A stretch of DNA of 35,892 bases, from contig JAVKIA010000025.1 in assembly GCA_031459715.1 (NCBI GenBank), forward strand, positions 1-35,892, given 5' to 3'. Position 1 is the first letter of the stretch. Every line of letters starts with the position of its first letter. Origin of the DNA: Armatimonadota bacterium. GTDB lineage: Bacteria; Sysuimicrobiota; Sysuimicrobiia; Sysuimicrobiales; Humicultoraceae. Made by a program: the position numbers and the translations under genes. The notes below the pieces were generated by a model, which had not been told where the DNA came from, made no database searches, and was given only the letters and a program-made list of their open reading frames with translations. Positions 16,870 through 23,895 of the stretch are shown in pieces.

Positions 16870-17279
16870 CCGCCAAACGGCTCCGGCCGACCGTCCTGCC
16901 GATCCTGGTGGCGCTTCCGGCTGTGGCCCTTCTGTCTCTAGCCTGCGCGCCCAGGGCGCAGTCGACGGTCGGCGAGGCGGACTGGCAGGCGTACCTGAGC
17001 GCCACGCCACAGCGTCCCGCGGCGCTGCGGCCGGTGATCCTGCAGCTGCGGCTGACAGACCGCCAGGGCGCGCCCCTGGACGTCGCGGACCTGGAGGGCT
17101 ACGCCGGGATGCCGGAGATGGAGCATGGCGAGTCGAGGATCACCTTCCGTCGCACCGCCCCCGGCGTCTACGTCGCCGAGCACACCTTCTCCATGGACGG
17201 CCGGTGGGTCATCAGGCTGCAGGGACGGCGCAACGGCGCCCCCTTTGCCGGCCGCGTGGCCGTGGAGGTGGGCAGGTAA
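16866..17279 (+). CDS. FixH/YtkA-like copper-binding lipoprotein
   Basis: Small lipoprotein, 137 residues, with signal LLSLAC (lipid-bearing Cys27) and a beta-sandwich of the FixH/YtkA kind. Candidate metal ligands are in GMPEMEHG (two Met and a His) and FSMDGRW. It ends the nos operon, starting at a GTG that overlaps the nosY stop. NosL, the usual copper chaperone lipoprotein of nos operons, is not present in the window. This protein may fill that place by delivering copper to NosZ on the outer face of the membrane. The family is fairly clear; the chaperone role is inference. Confidence 0.72.
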   Translation: MTAKRLRPTVLPILVALPAVALLSLACAPRAQSTVGEADWQAYLSATPQRPAALRPVILQLRLTDRQGAPLDVADLEGYAGMPEMEHGESRITFRRTAPGVYVAEHTFSMDGRWVIRLQGRRNGAPFAGRVAVEVGR

Positions 17280-17284
17280 CGACG

Positions 17285-18625
17285 CTACCCTCCGGGCCGC
17301 AGAAGGACTGCGCGGATCCAGGAGGCCGCCATCACGTAGGCGAATAGCCCACCCCCGCCCAGAAAGAGCAGGCTCCCCGCTGTGGCCAGGGTGGGGAACG
17401 CGAAGAGGACGCCGCCGGTCAGCAGCAGGCTCCCCGAGAGGCTGAGGTAGAAAGCAGGCACGCCGGCCGCAGGGTAGTACGGTGCCTCCAGCCGGGGCAC
17501 CTCAGCGGGCGGGATACCCAGCGCAAACCGGTAGTACCACATGAGGAACGGCGTCACCTTGTAAAGCTGGCCCATGATGGCCAGGCTGAGCCAGCCGGCC
17601 AGCAGCAGCACCACGGCCGCCGCGGCCACGCGACGTCCTTGCCCGATCGGGCCACCTCCGGCCCAGGCCGCGGCAAGGACAGACAGGAGCACCGTCTGCC
17701 CCAGGATCGCCCACCAGTGGTGGATGGTGAGGTCAGGCCTGGCCCGCTGCCGTGCGCGCAGGACCCGCAGCAGACTCCCCGCGTAGAGGAGCCCCGAGGC
17801 GGCCATCAGCGCTGCGCCTCCTCTCGCCAGGAGCGGCGCTCCCGCCAGGGCCGCCGCCACCAGAACGAGCACCCCGGCGTTGAGGAGGAGCAGCACGGGC
17901 AGGAGCGGGATCCCCCGGGCGCCGGTACCGGCAGCTGCCTTGCCGGTCTCCGCATCCGCCCTTGCCCCTATCCGGTGCAGCCCGACGAACCGCGGCAGCA
18001 AGTAGGCAGAGACGCTGATCACGAGCTGGACGAACCACCCTCCCAGGCCGAGCGCCGCGTGCACACCCGGGCCGGCATTTGCCATTAGGCCGGGCCAGAA
18101 CGCCCACCTCCAATTGAGCGCCATCAGCAGCCCCCAGGTCGCGGCCAGCAGCAGGTAACCCAGCGCCAGGGTCACGCCGCTCGCCTCCGGCGTCCAGCGG
18201 CGGCGCTGCGGGATCATGCGGGCGGTCAGCCAGAGGAAGTAGACGATGCCGGTCCAGGACACCAGGCCGCCGACGGCAATCCAGGGGACGCGCCGCAGGA
18301 GCAATCCGCAAACCAGCATTGCCATGCCTGCAAGGCTGAGGCCATACTGGACGAGCGCGCCGCGGCCGGGCCGCCGCGGCACCCCTAGCATCGCAGGGAA
18401 CATCTGGTGGATCGACCCCATTGCCAGGAGCGTCCCCCACCCCAGGGTGACCAGGTGATTCGCTGCCAGGACGGGGTAGGTACGGAACGTCCCTGCGGCT
18501 ACCTGAGGAGAGACAGCCGCCAGCCCCGCGCCGGCCACGGGCAGAATGAGGACAGAGGTGACCATGAACGGCACTGCCGGCGTCATGCCAGGGAGGGCGG
18601 CGAGCCGGGCGATCAACCTGCGCAC
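17285..18625 (-). CDS. NnrS/CcoN-like 12-helix heme-type membrane protein
   Basis: Large integral membrane protein, 446 residues with about twelve helices. It resembles NnrS and the subunit I fold of heme-copper oxidases. Histidines sit within helices as in those families: NHLVTLGWGTLLAMGSIHQM and VHAALGLGGWFVQLVI. Such proteins bind heme and/or copper; NnrS relieves nitrosative stress. It is convergent with the nos operon, with only five bases between the two stop codons and no terminator. The start is a GTG at 18625, with AGG close by and GGAGGG further off. It is not a complete oxidase, since no subunit II gene is adjacent. Whether it is NnrS proper or another CcoN-like protein is unsettled. 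Confidence 0.62.
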   Translation of the reverse strand: MRRLIARLAALPGMTPAVPFMVTSVLILPVAGAGLAAVSPQVAAGTFRTYPVLAANHLVTLGWGTLLAMGSIHQMFPAMLGVPRRPGRGALVQYGLSLAGMAMLVCGLLLRRVPWIAVGGLVSWTGIVYFLWLTARMIPQRRRWTPEASGVTLALGYLLLAATWGLLMALNWRWAFWPGLMANAGPGVHAALGLGGWFVQLVISVSAYLLPRFVGLHRIGARADAETGKAAAGTGARGIPLLPVLLLLNAGVLVLVAAALAGAPLLARGGAALMAASGLLYAGSLLRVLRARQRARPDLTIHHWWAILGQTVLLSVLAAAWAGGGPIGQGRRVAAAAVVLLLAGWLSLAIMGQLYKVTPFLMWYYRFALGIPPAEVPRLEAPYYPAAGVPAFYLSLSGSLLLTGGVLFAFPTLATAGSLLFLGGGGLFAYVMAASWIRAVLLRPGG

Positions 18626-18675
18626 ATCGCCTATGGTCCACCCTCCGTGAGCCTGGCGGCAAGAGGAGGAGAGCG

Positions 18676-19140
18676 ATGAGCCTGTACCTGCTGCTCAAGT
18701 TCCTGCACGTGCTGGCGGCCATGGTCGCGGTGGGCACCAACGCCACTTACGGGCTGCTCCTGGCACGCGCTCACCGTGAGCCGGCGCACCTTGGCCACGT
18801 CCGGGAGAGCGTGCGGGCGTTGGACCGGAGTATTGCCAACCCTGCCTATGTTGTGGTCCTGGTCACCGGCCTGCTGCTGGTGTGGGTTGGCCCGGTTCCC
18901 CTGGCCGCTCCCTGGCTGCTTTCCGCCCTGCTGCTGTTCCTCCTGGCCGCCGTCCTGGGCCTGGGGGTCCTGACGCCGCTGACCCGTCGCCAGGGCCAGG
19001 TCCTGCAGCGCTACAGTCCGGACGCCCCGGAGTATGCTTACCTGCGCCGCCGGATCAACCGGATCAGCGGCCTGGCCGCAGCCCTGGTACTGGCGATCCT
19101 CTACCTGATGGTGGTGAAGCCCCCACTGTGGGGCCGTTAA
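18676..19140 (+). CDS. DUF2269 family membrane protein
   Basis: Four-helix membrane protein, 154 residues, of the DUF2269 family. Visible features are an N-terminal KFLHVLAAMVAVGTNATYG helix and an arginine-rich loop before the last helix (YLRRRINRISG). A strong AAGAGGAGGAG ribosome site precedes the ATG. It is divergent from the NnrS/CcoN-like gene with a 50-base shared upstream region, so the two may be co-regulated. The function is unknown. The helix-borne His recalls CopD-like and cytochrome-b-like proteins, but no firm assignment is possible. Confidence 0.75.
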   Translation: MSLYLLLKFLHVLAAMVAVGTNATYGLLLARAHREPAHLGHVRESVRALDRSIANPAYVVVLVTGLLLVWVGPVPLAAPWLLSALLLFLLAAVLGLGVLTPLTRRQGQVLQRYSPDAPEYAYLRRRINRISGLAAALVLAILYLMVVKPPLWGR

Positions 19141-19165
19141 GGCGTCCCTCCACGATGCTGACCGA

Positions 19166-19189
19166 GGTCTCCAGATGAGCCTGGAGGCC
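19166..19189. terminator. hairpin between convergent genes
   Basis: A 9-bp stem (GGTCTCCAG with CTGGAGGCC, one G-U pair) and a 6-base loop sit in the 55-base space between the convergent DUF2269 and radical SAM genes. There is no U-run on either strand, so it is at best a weak two-way terminator. Confidence 0.4.
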
Positions 19190-19195
19190 GCAATC

Positions 19196-20470
19196 CTAAT
19201 AGATGAACTCCTCGACGTCGTAGCGGGCCACCCGAGGGCTCCTCCCCGGGGGGAAGCGCAGACCCTGCTGCAACGCCCGAAGCTGGGCGCGCGTTTCGTC
19301 CTGGGAGAGGGGCCGCACATCCTGTGTGCGATCAGCAACCTGGCGCTCGGAGGGCGGCCTGTAAGCGGATAGGTAGATCAGGTCCCCGGGCCCCAGGGGC
19401 AGGGAGTTGAGCAGGCCCAGGGTGCGGGCCACGTGGCTTCGGGCAAACTCCCTCCCCCCGATCCCCGCCAGGACGACGACTCCCACTGCCAGCCCTGCCG
19501 CCTTCAGGGTCTGCACCAGGGCAGCCACATCCGCCGCCTGCTGCGGCTTGTTCAGCAAGCGGAGCAGGCCGTCGTCGCCGCTCTCCACCCCCAGGTAGAC
19601 GCGGCGCAACCCCGCAGCGCGCAACCGGGTAAAGTCCTCCACGGTCCGGCGCTTCCCGGTGAAGACATCGAGGAAGGCGCCCACCGGGCCGGGCTCGCGT
19701 CCCATCCGCCTGGACCACTCCGCCACCACCAGCAGCCGGGCCAGCAGGTCGTCGACCGGCAACAGCAGGGCGTTGGCCTCACCCAGGAAGATGGCGCGGC
19801 GCAGGCTCACCCCCTCGCCCAGAAACCGGCCCACCGCCTCCACGTGCGCCGCAAACTCCGGAAGGGGTTTCACCCGGAAGGGGACGCCACGGTAGAAGGT
19901 GCAGAAGGCGCATCGGTTCCAGTGGCACCCTTCCGTGACCTGCAGGACCAGCGCCATGTACTGATCAGGCGGAAGGATGCCCACGGGGCGGTAGACCTGG
20001 AAGAAGCGTGCCGCATCGAGTCGCGAGGCCCGGCTGTCAAAGGACGCCGCGGCGGCAACCATGCGTCCCGCCTCCGCCAACGAGGGCTGGGTGGAGGCCG
20101 TCCACAGCAGGTCCACCTCTCCGCGCTCCAGGGCTGCGGCGGCAGCAGCAGCGACGTGCGCGGCGCGGTCGAGGCAGGTCGAGGCCTCTTCCGGGGGCAG
20201 CAGCCGGCGTAGAGGAGTACGGACGCCGCTCACCGTGACCGTGTGCTTTTCGATCATCCGCCCGTCCAGGGCGCGACGGTAGAGCCGCTGTCCGACCCAG
20301 GCGGCGAAGAGGCGGCCAGCACGGTCGTACGTGAAGATGGCCTCCTCGCCGTCCCAGGCCGTGATGACCAGACTCTCGTCCTTCACCGTGATTCGGTGCC
20401 TCTTGCCAGCCGGGGATCCGAGCGATCCAGGCCGGACAGACTGCCCAGACTGCGGCTCCATGATTTCCAT
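19196..20470 (-). CDS. radical SAM enzyme (B12-like/YgiQ-like Fe-S oxidoreductase)
   Basis: Radical S-adenosylmethionine enzyme of unknown reaction, about 424 residues from the chosen start. The cluster motif is GCHWNRCAFC, that is C-x4-C-x2-C, one residue longer than the usual first gap. The rest is TIM-barrel-like: FLGEANALLL, RRVYLGVESGDDGLLRLLNK and VGVVVLAGIGGREF. The first 130 residues are a separate domain that I do not recognise. An in-frame ATG at 20512 exists, but a perfect regulatory palindrome (20511-20528) lies over it. A CAGAAT -10-like box (20482-20487) also suggests transcription starts near 20475. I therefore prefer ATG 20470 (or 20461). No clear ribosome site is seen. Confidence 0.75.
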   Translation of the reverse strand: MEIMEPQSGQSVRPGSLGSPAGKRHRITVKDESLVITAWDGEEAIFTYDRAGRLFAAWVGQRLYRRALDGRMIEKHTVTVSGVRTPLRRLLPPEEASTCLDRAAHVAAAAAAALERGEVDLLWTASTQPSLAEAGRMVAAAASFDSRASRLDAARFFQVYRPVGILPPDQYMALVLQVTEGCHWNRCAFCTFYRGVPFRVKPLPEFAAHVEAVGRFLGEGVSLRRAIFLGEANALLLPVDDLLARLLVVAEWSRRMGREPGPVGAFLDVFTGKRRTVEDFTRLRAAGLRRVYLGVESGDDGLLRLLNKPQQAADVAALVQTLKAAGLAVGVVVLAGIGGREFARSHVARTLGLLNSLPLGPGDLIYLSAYRPPSERQVADRTQDVRPLSQDETRAQLRALQQGLRFPPGRSPRVARYDVEEFIY

Positions 20471-20510
20471 GGACCCGGTCCATTCTGGCAGCGGGATGGG
20501 GGGAAAGCCC

Positions 20511-20528
20511 ATCGGGCAGAAACCCGAT
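20511..20528 (-). promoter_or_regulatory. perfect ATCGGG-N6-CCCGAT palindrome before radical SAM gene
   Basis: All twelve palindrome positions match. The centre is about 35 bases from a possible minus-strand -10 (CAGAAT, 20482-20487). It belongs to the set of palindromes also found before cupredoxin, nos, receiver and CBS genes, and it argues for a downstream start of the radical SAM gene. Confidence 0.55.
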
Positions 20529-20547
20529 ACCCCGATGCCTATTGTGG

Positions 20548-20644
20548 GGGCCGGTCGCGTATTGTGGGGCGACCGTCGCGTGTCATGAGGGCCGGTCGCG
20601 TATTGTGGGGCGACCGTCGCGTGTCATGAGGGCCGGTCGCGTAT
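20548..20644. repeat. 41-bp tandem repeats with internal hairpins
   Basis: Two full 41-bp units (20548-20588 and 20589-20629) are followed by 15 bases of a third (20630-20644). Each full unit holds a perfect 7-bp inverted repeat, CGGTCGC-N10-GCGACCG. The second unit overlaps the stop codon of the MFS transporter, and the third lies within its last codons. The array therefore looks like tandem copying of the gene's 3' end and adjoining sequence. Confidence 0.85.
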
Positions 20645-21865
20645 GGCGAGGGGCCGCTCGCGCAGCAGCAGCAGCAGGAGGAGGGCGGCCGTGGCCGCGG
20701 CCCCGCCGTAGAAGAAGGGAGCAGCCGGGCCCAGCGCATCCCACATCCGCCCCGCGATAATGCTGGCCGGCAGCAGCGCCAGCCCGGTGGCCGTGGCGAA
20801 GGTCCCCAGAGCGGTAGCCCGCAGATGGGCCGGGACCAGATCCACCACAAAGGCTCGCTGGGCCCCCTCGGCCAGCGCATAGTACACTCCGTAGACCAGG
20901 AAGAGGGCTGGAACGGCCCAGGAGGCCAGGGGGACGCGGACCAGCGCGAAGCCGAGGTAGACGACGGCGAAGACGGCGTACCCTGCGACCAGCACGCGGC
21001 GCCGGCCCAGCCGGTCGGAGAGCGCTCCCGCCGGCGTGGACAGCAGTGCGTAGACCATGTTAAAGGCGAAGTAGACCAGCGGAATCGCCGCAGGCGACAG
21101 GCCCAGGTTGCGGGCCCGCAGGATCAGGAAGGCGTCGGAGGAGTTGCCCAGGGCAAAGATCGTGGCCGCCACCGTGAAATGGGCGAAGGGACGCCCCAAC
21201 CGGGTGAAGGCCAGGCGGGGCGGGCGTGCGGCAGCGGCGGGCCGGCCCACATCCCGCAGGAAGAGCGCTGCGGTGAGAATGCCGGCCGCCCCTGGGACGG
21301 CGGCGACCCAGAAGACGGCGCGGTAGTGCTCCGGGGCCAGCGCCAGCGCGGCGAAAGCCAGCAGCGGCCCCACCGCGGCTCCCGCGGTGTCCATGGCCCG
21401 GTGGAAGCCGAAGGCCAGCCCGCGATGCTCCGCTGCCACGGAGTCGGCGATGAGGGCGTCGCGTGGCGCTGTGCGCACCCCCTTGCCCACTCGATCGACG
21501 AACCGGACCGCCAGCACATGCGGCCAGGCCCCCGCCACGGCCAGCAGGGGCTTGGTCAGGTTGGAGAGCGCGTACCCGACTACGACCAGCGGCTTGCGCC
21601 GACCGGCACGGTCGGAGAGCCACCCGGCGAAGACCCGCAGGACGCTGGCGGTGCTCTCCGCAACCCCCTCGATCAGCCCCACGGCAGCCACCGGCGCCCG
21701 CAGCGTCACCGTGAGGAACAGCGGCAGCACCGGGACGATCATCTCCGAGGCGATGTCGGTGAAGAAGCTGACCAGGCCGGCGACGAGGACGTTGCCGCCA
21801 AGAGACCGGAAACGCCGGGAGGGGACGGTGACCTGGGCCACCACGGGAGGGGAACCCTCGGTCAT
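20624..21865 (-). CDS. MFS transporter
   Basis: Major facilitator superfamily permease, 413 residues with twelve predicted helices. The loop 2-3 motif appears as GWLSDRAGRRKPLVVVG and its second-half counterpart as GALSDRLGRRRVLVAGY. Loop 4-5 has RFVDRVGKGVRTAPRDALIAD, common in uncharacterised efflux-type members. The substrate is unknown. The last residues are encoded inside the 41-bp repeat array, so its C-terminus may have been altered by repeat expansion. It lies 79 bases after the DUF6062-like gene on the same strand, with a GC-rich hairpin between them. Confidence 0.9.
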   Translation of the reverse strand: MTEGSPPVVAQVTVPSRRFRSLGGNVLVAGLVSFFTDIASEMIVPVLPLFLTVTLRAPVAAVGLIEGVAESTASVLRVFAGWLSDRAGRRKPLVVVGYALSNLTKPLLAVAGAWPHVLAVRFVDRVGKGVRTAPRDALIADSVAAEHRGLAFGFHRAMDTAGAAVGPLLAFAALALAPEHYRAVFWVAAVPGAAGILTAALFLRDVGRPAAAARPPRLAFTRLGRPFAHFTVAATIFALGNSSDAFLILRARNLGLSPAAIPLVYFAFNMVYALLSTPAGALSDRLGRRRVLVAGYAVFAVVYLGFALVRVPLASWAVPALFLVYGVYYALAEGAQRAFVVDLVPAHLRATALGTFATATGLALLPASIIAGRMWDALGPAAPFFYGGAAATAALLLLLLLRERPLAIRDRPS

Positions 21866-21900
21866 GGCACTACCCCGCTCATGGGTTCAGCGTACCAGAC

Positions 21901-21930
21901 GCGGCCCCGGTCGGGACCCGGGCAGGCCGC
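21901..21930 (-). terminator. GC-rich nested hairpin before MFS gene
   Basis: An outer 6-bp stem (GCGGCC with GGCCGC) encloses an inner CCGG/CCGG stem with a 7-base loop, between the DUF6062-like and MFS genes. It is stable but has no U-run, so it may be a transcription pause, a weak terminator or an mRNA end protector. Confidence 0.4.
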
Positions 21931-21944
21931 GCCGCCGGCCGCTC

Positions 21945-22673
21945 TCAGCGCCAGACAATCCCCGGGGCGCCGGCGACCTTGTGCAGTACCCGTTGCCAGG
22001 AGGACCCTTCCTCTCCCATGGGCTCGTCGTGGAAGCGGTAGTCGTGCTTCCTCCAGAACTCGGAGAGCTCATGGCTCAGCCGCTCGATCAGCCGGCGTTC
22101 TGTCCGCAGCAACCACTCCAGGTCGGCGGAGTCGGCCATCTGCGCCACAACAGCGGCCAGGTGCCGCAGGCACAGGCCCAGGCTGCTCTCGTAGCGGGAG
22201 CGGAAGTCCGCATCCGCCGCGGCCCGCGCTGCCGCTGCCACGTACCGCTCCTCTGCGGCCCACTGTTCCCGGCAGGCGGGACAGGGGCGCCGCCCCGCCA
22301 GCCACGCCCGGATCCCCCGTGCGGCCTCCTGGCGGACCTGGCCGGCGCGCAGCAGCCAGCGCCGTCCCCCACCTGCCCCCACGACCTGCGGCTCGGCAGC
22401 GGCGATGAAAGCGCGGCGGAACTCCTCCAGGAGGTGACGGTAGACGATGGCCACACCGGTGGCGCTGTTGAAGAACGCCGGCAGCCTCCAGGCGTGCACA
22501 GGGCAGAAGCCGCGCGCCGTGGTCAGCTCCTCCCGGAACCAGGGGTCGTTCACCCCCTCGTAGAGAAATCCCCAGAGGAACCTGCGCACACTCTCCAGGC
22601 TGAGGTGGCAGACGGGGCAGTGGCCACGGTCAACAGCCCCCAGCAGGGCGTAAAACAGCATGTCGCGCTGCAC
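21945..22673 (-). CDS. DUF6062-like Cys-rich protein
   Basis: Cytosolic, helix-rich protein of about 242 residues that resembles DUF6062 proteins. Two Cys/His pairs repeat in each half: HCPVCHL, then GFCPVHAWR; and RPCPACREQ, then GLCLRHLAA. This pattern suggests a duplicated zinc- or Fe-S-binding unit. I choose the GTG at 22673, four bases after the upstream gene's stop and with AGGAG upstream, because homologous sequence seems to begin at QRDMLFYALLG. An ATG at 22724 would overlap the previous gene by 47 bases. It is the third gene of an operon with two coiled-coil proteins. The function is unknown. Confidence 0.72.
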   Translation of the reverse strand: MQRDMLFYALLGAVDRGHCPVCHLSLESVRRFLWGFLYEGVNDPWFREELTTARGFCPVHAWRLPAFFNSATGVAIVYRHLLEEFRRAFIAAAEPQVVGAGGGRRWLLRAGQVRQEAARGIRAWLAGRRPCPACREQWAAEERYVAAAARAAADADFRSRYESSLGLCLRHLAAVVAQMADSADLEWLLRTERRLIERLSHELSEFWRKHDYRFHDEPMGEEGSSWQRVLHKVAGAPGIVWR

Positions 22674-22677
22674 CGGG

Positions 22678-23172
22678 CTACTCGCTCCTGTTGCGTCGCT
22701 GCCGCCAGAAGGCGCGCAGCGCATCCGCGGCGGCCGGCCGGACGGACGCGGGCCCCGCCTGCGGACGATCCGACGACACCGCCGCCCCCAGCTGCGCCTC
22801 CCGTTCCGTCAGCGTCCGCTGCAGCCGTGCCCGCCGGGCTTCCTGCTGCGCCAGCGACTCCCGGAACTGGGCGTTGGTCGCCTCAAGCCCGGTGATGTTC
22901 ATCTGCAGGCCGCGGATGGCCTCGTCCGCCAGGTAAGCACGGTGGCGCAGGGCCGCCAGTTCCGCCCGCGCCGCGGCCCATTCGTTGAAGACCTCGGCGA
23001 AGGTGCGGTCGGGCAGGGTGAGGGCGTCGCCGCCGTACGCCAGCAGGATCTTCACACCCTCCTCCGCCGTCCACCCCTTCTCCCGGATGAAGTGGGCAAA
23101 CCTCCTGCCCAGATCCGGGGGCAGACAGACGCGCAGCCGCCGCAGCGGCGGGAAAACGACCTGAGATTTCAT
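22678..23172 (-). CDS. coiled-coil protein, hypothetical (second of pair)
   Basis: Unrecognised 164-residue protein. A short N-terminal domain (RLRVCLPPDLGRRFAHFIRE, then a helix ending KILLAYGGDAL) is followed by a long heptad-rich helix from about residue 55 to 125. The tail is Pro/Ala-rich and ends in basic residues. The start at 23172 overlaps the previous gene's stop by four bases (ATGA); a longer frame upstream to 23211 would overlap that gene further. Its layout mirrors the neighbouring gene at 23169-23651, so the pair are probably old paralogs that may form a heteromeric coiled coil. Confidence 0.68.
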   Translation of the reverse strand: MKSQVVFPPLRRLRVCLPPDLGRRFAHFIREKGWTAEEGVKILLAYGGDALTLPDRTFAEVFNEWAAARAELAALRHRAYLADEAIRGLQMNITGLEATNAQFRESLAQQEARRARLQRTLTEREAQLGAAVSSDRPQAGPASVRPAAADALRAFWRQRRNRSE

Positions 23173-23651
23173 CGGCTTCCCCCAGCCAACCGGCGCGCGA
23201 TGCGCTCCCACAGCCTGCGGCGGTGGGAGGTGGGTGAGGAGGAGGGCGACGCGTTCAACCGGTCGATCAGCGTCTGCAGCGAGGCGTTCTCCTGGCGCAG
23301 CTCCCGCATCCGCTGCCGGTTTTCTTTGAGGGTGTCCCCCAGCGCATGCACCCGTTCGCTGAGGGCGTGCATCCTCATTTCCGCGGCGATGGTGCGGGCG
23401 CGCATGGAAACCAGCAGCGCCGCGGTCTCACGGCGGCGGAGTTCCTGAGCGCGCGGGGTGGCAGCATCCTTCGCCTCACCCGACGCCTCCCACTCTGCCT
23501 CGTCCCGCCCGTAGCGCTCCAGGCCCAGCGCCAGGAGCCAGGGGAGGTCCGCCTCCGGGTCACGCCCCTGAGCCTCCAGAGCGCGACGAATGGCCGCCCA
23601 GTCCTCCTCCAGCAGCTCGACCTCGATCACCCACTCCACTGACGCCCTCAT
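23169..23651 (-). CDS. coiled-coil protein, hypothetical (first of pair)
   Basis: Unrecognised 160-residue protein, first gene of a three-gene operon. An N-terminal domain (VIEVELLEEDWAAIRRALEA, then DLPWLLALGLERYG) is followed by a long coiled coil (about 65-135) and a Ser/Pro- and Arg-rich tail. The start is uncertain: ATG 23651 lacks a ribosome site, whereas GTG 23639 has AGGG upstream. A near-consensus promoter lies about 100 bases upstream, with two hairpins in the leader. The function is unknown; the partner proteins suggest a structural or regulatory complex. Confidence 0.68.
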   Translation of the reverse strand: MRASVEWVIEVELLEEDWAAIRRALEAQGRDPEADLPWLLALGLERYGRDEAEWEASGEAKDAATPRAQELRRRETAALLVSMRARTIAAEMRMHALSERVHALGDTLKENRQRMRELRQENASLQTLIDRLNASPSSSPTSHRRRLWERIARRLAGGSR

Positions 23652-23702
23652 GGCTGAGAAACGAAGAGCCCCTGCCGACCCCGCGATCAGCAGGAGCTAT
23701 CA

Positions 23703-23781
23703 GCCCCCGTAGGGGCAAAAGACGAGCTCCATCGCCTATGGAGTTTAGTTAAGTATAGGCATGGTCGGGGCGGTGTGTCAA
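23703..23781 (-). promoter_or_regulatory. near-consensus sigma-70 promoter with structured leader
   Basis: On the minus strand TTGACA (23776-23781) and TATACT (23752-23757) are separated by 18 bases, the best promoter in the window. Just past the expected start site lies the inverted repeat CTCCAT-N5-ATGGAG (23727-23743), followed by GCCCC-N4-GGGGC (23703-23716). These could be an operator or leader hairpins controlling the coiled-coil/DUF6062 operon. Confidence 0.72.
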
Positions 23782-23895
23782 CACGCGTCCGCCCTCACCT
23801 TACCCTCTCACCTGCTTTGATGCTCCCGGCGCGCCGGGCGGTTGCGCCTGAAGGCACATTGGACGATCATATGGAGGAGGAGAACACGCTGGCAT

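Noticed and set aside
17279-17285. Terminator between nos operon and the convergent membrane-protein gene
   Set aside because: Only five bases separate the two stop codons; no hairpin can fit.
20548-20644. CRISPR-like array
   Set aside because: The 41-bp units are directly adjacent with no unique spacers, and no cas gene is present.
20825-22895. Two long plus-strand frames opposite the MFS and DUF6062-like genes
   Set aside because: Gln/Arg/Pro-rich shadows without motifs; the minus-strand genes show clear membrane or Cys patterns.
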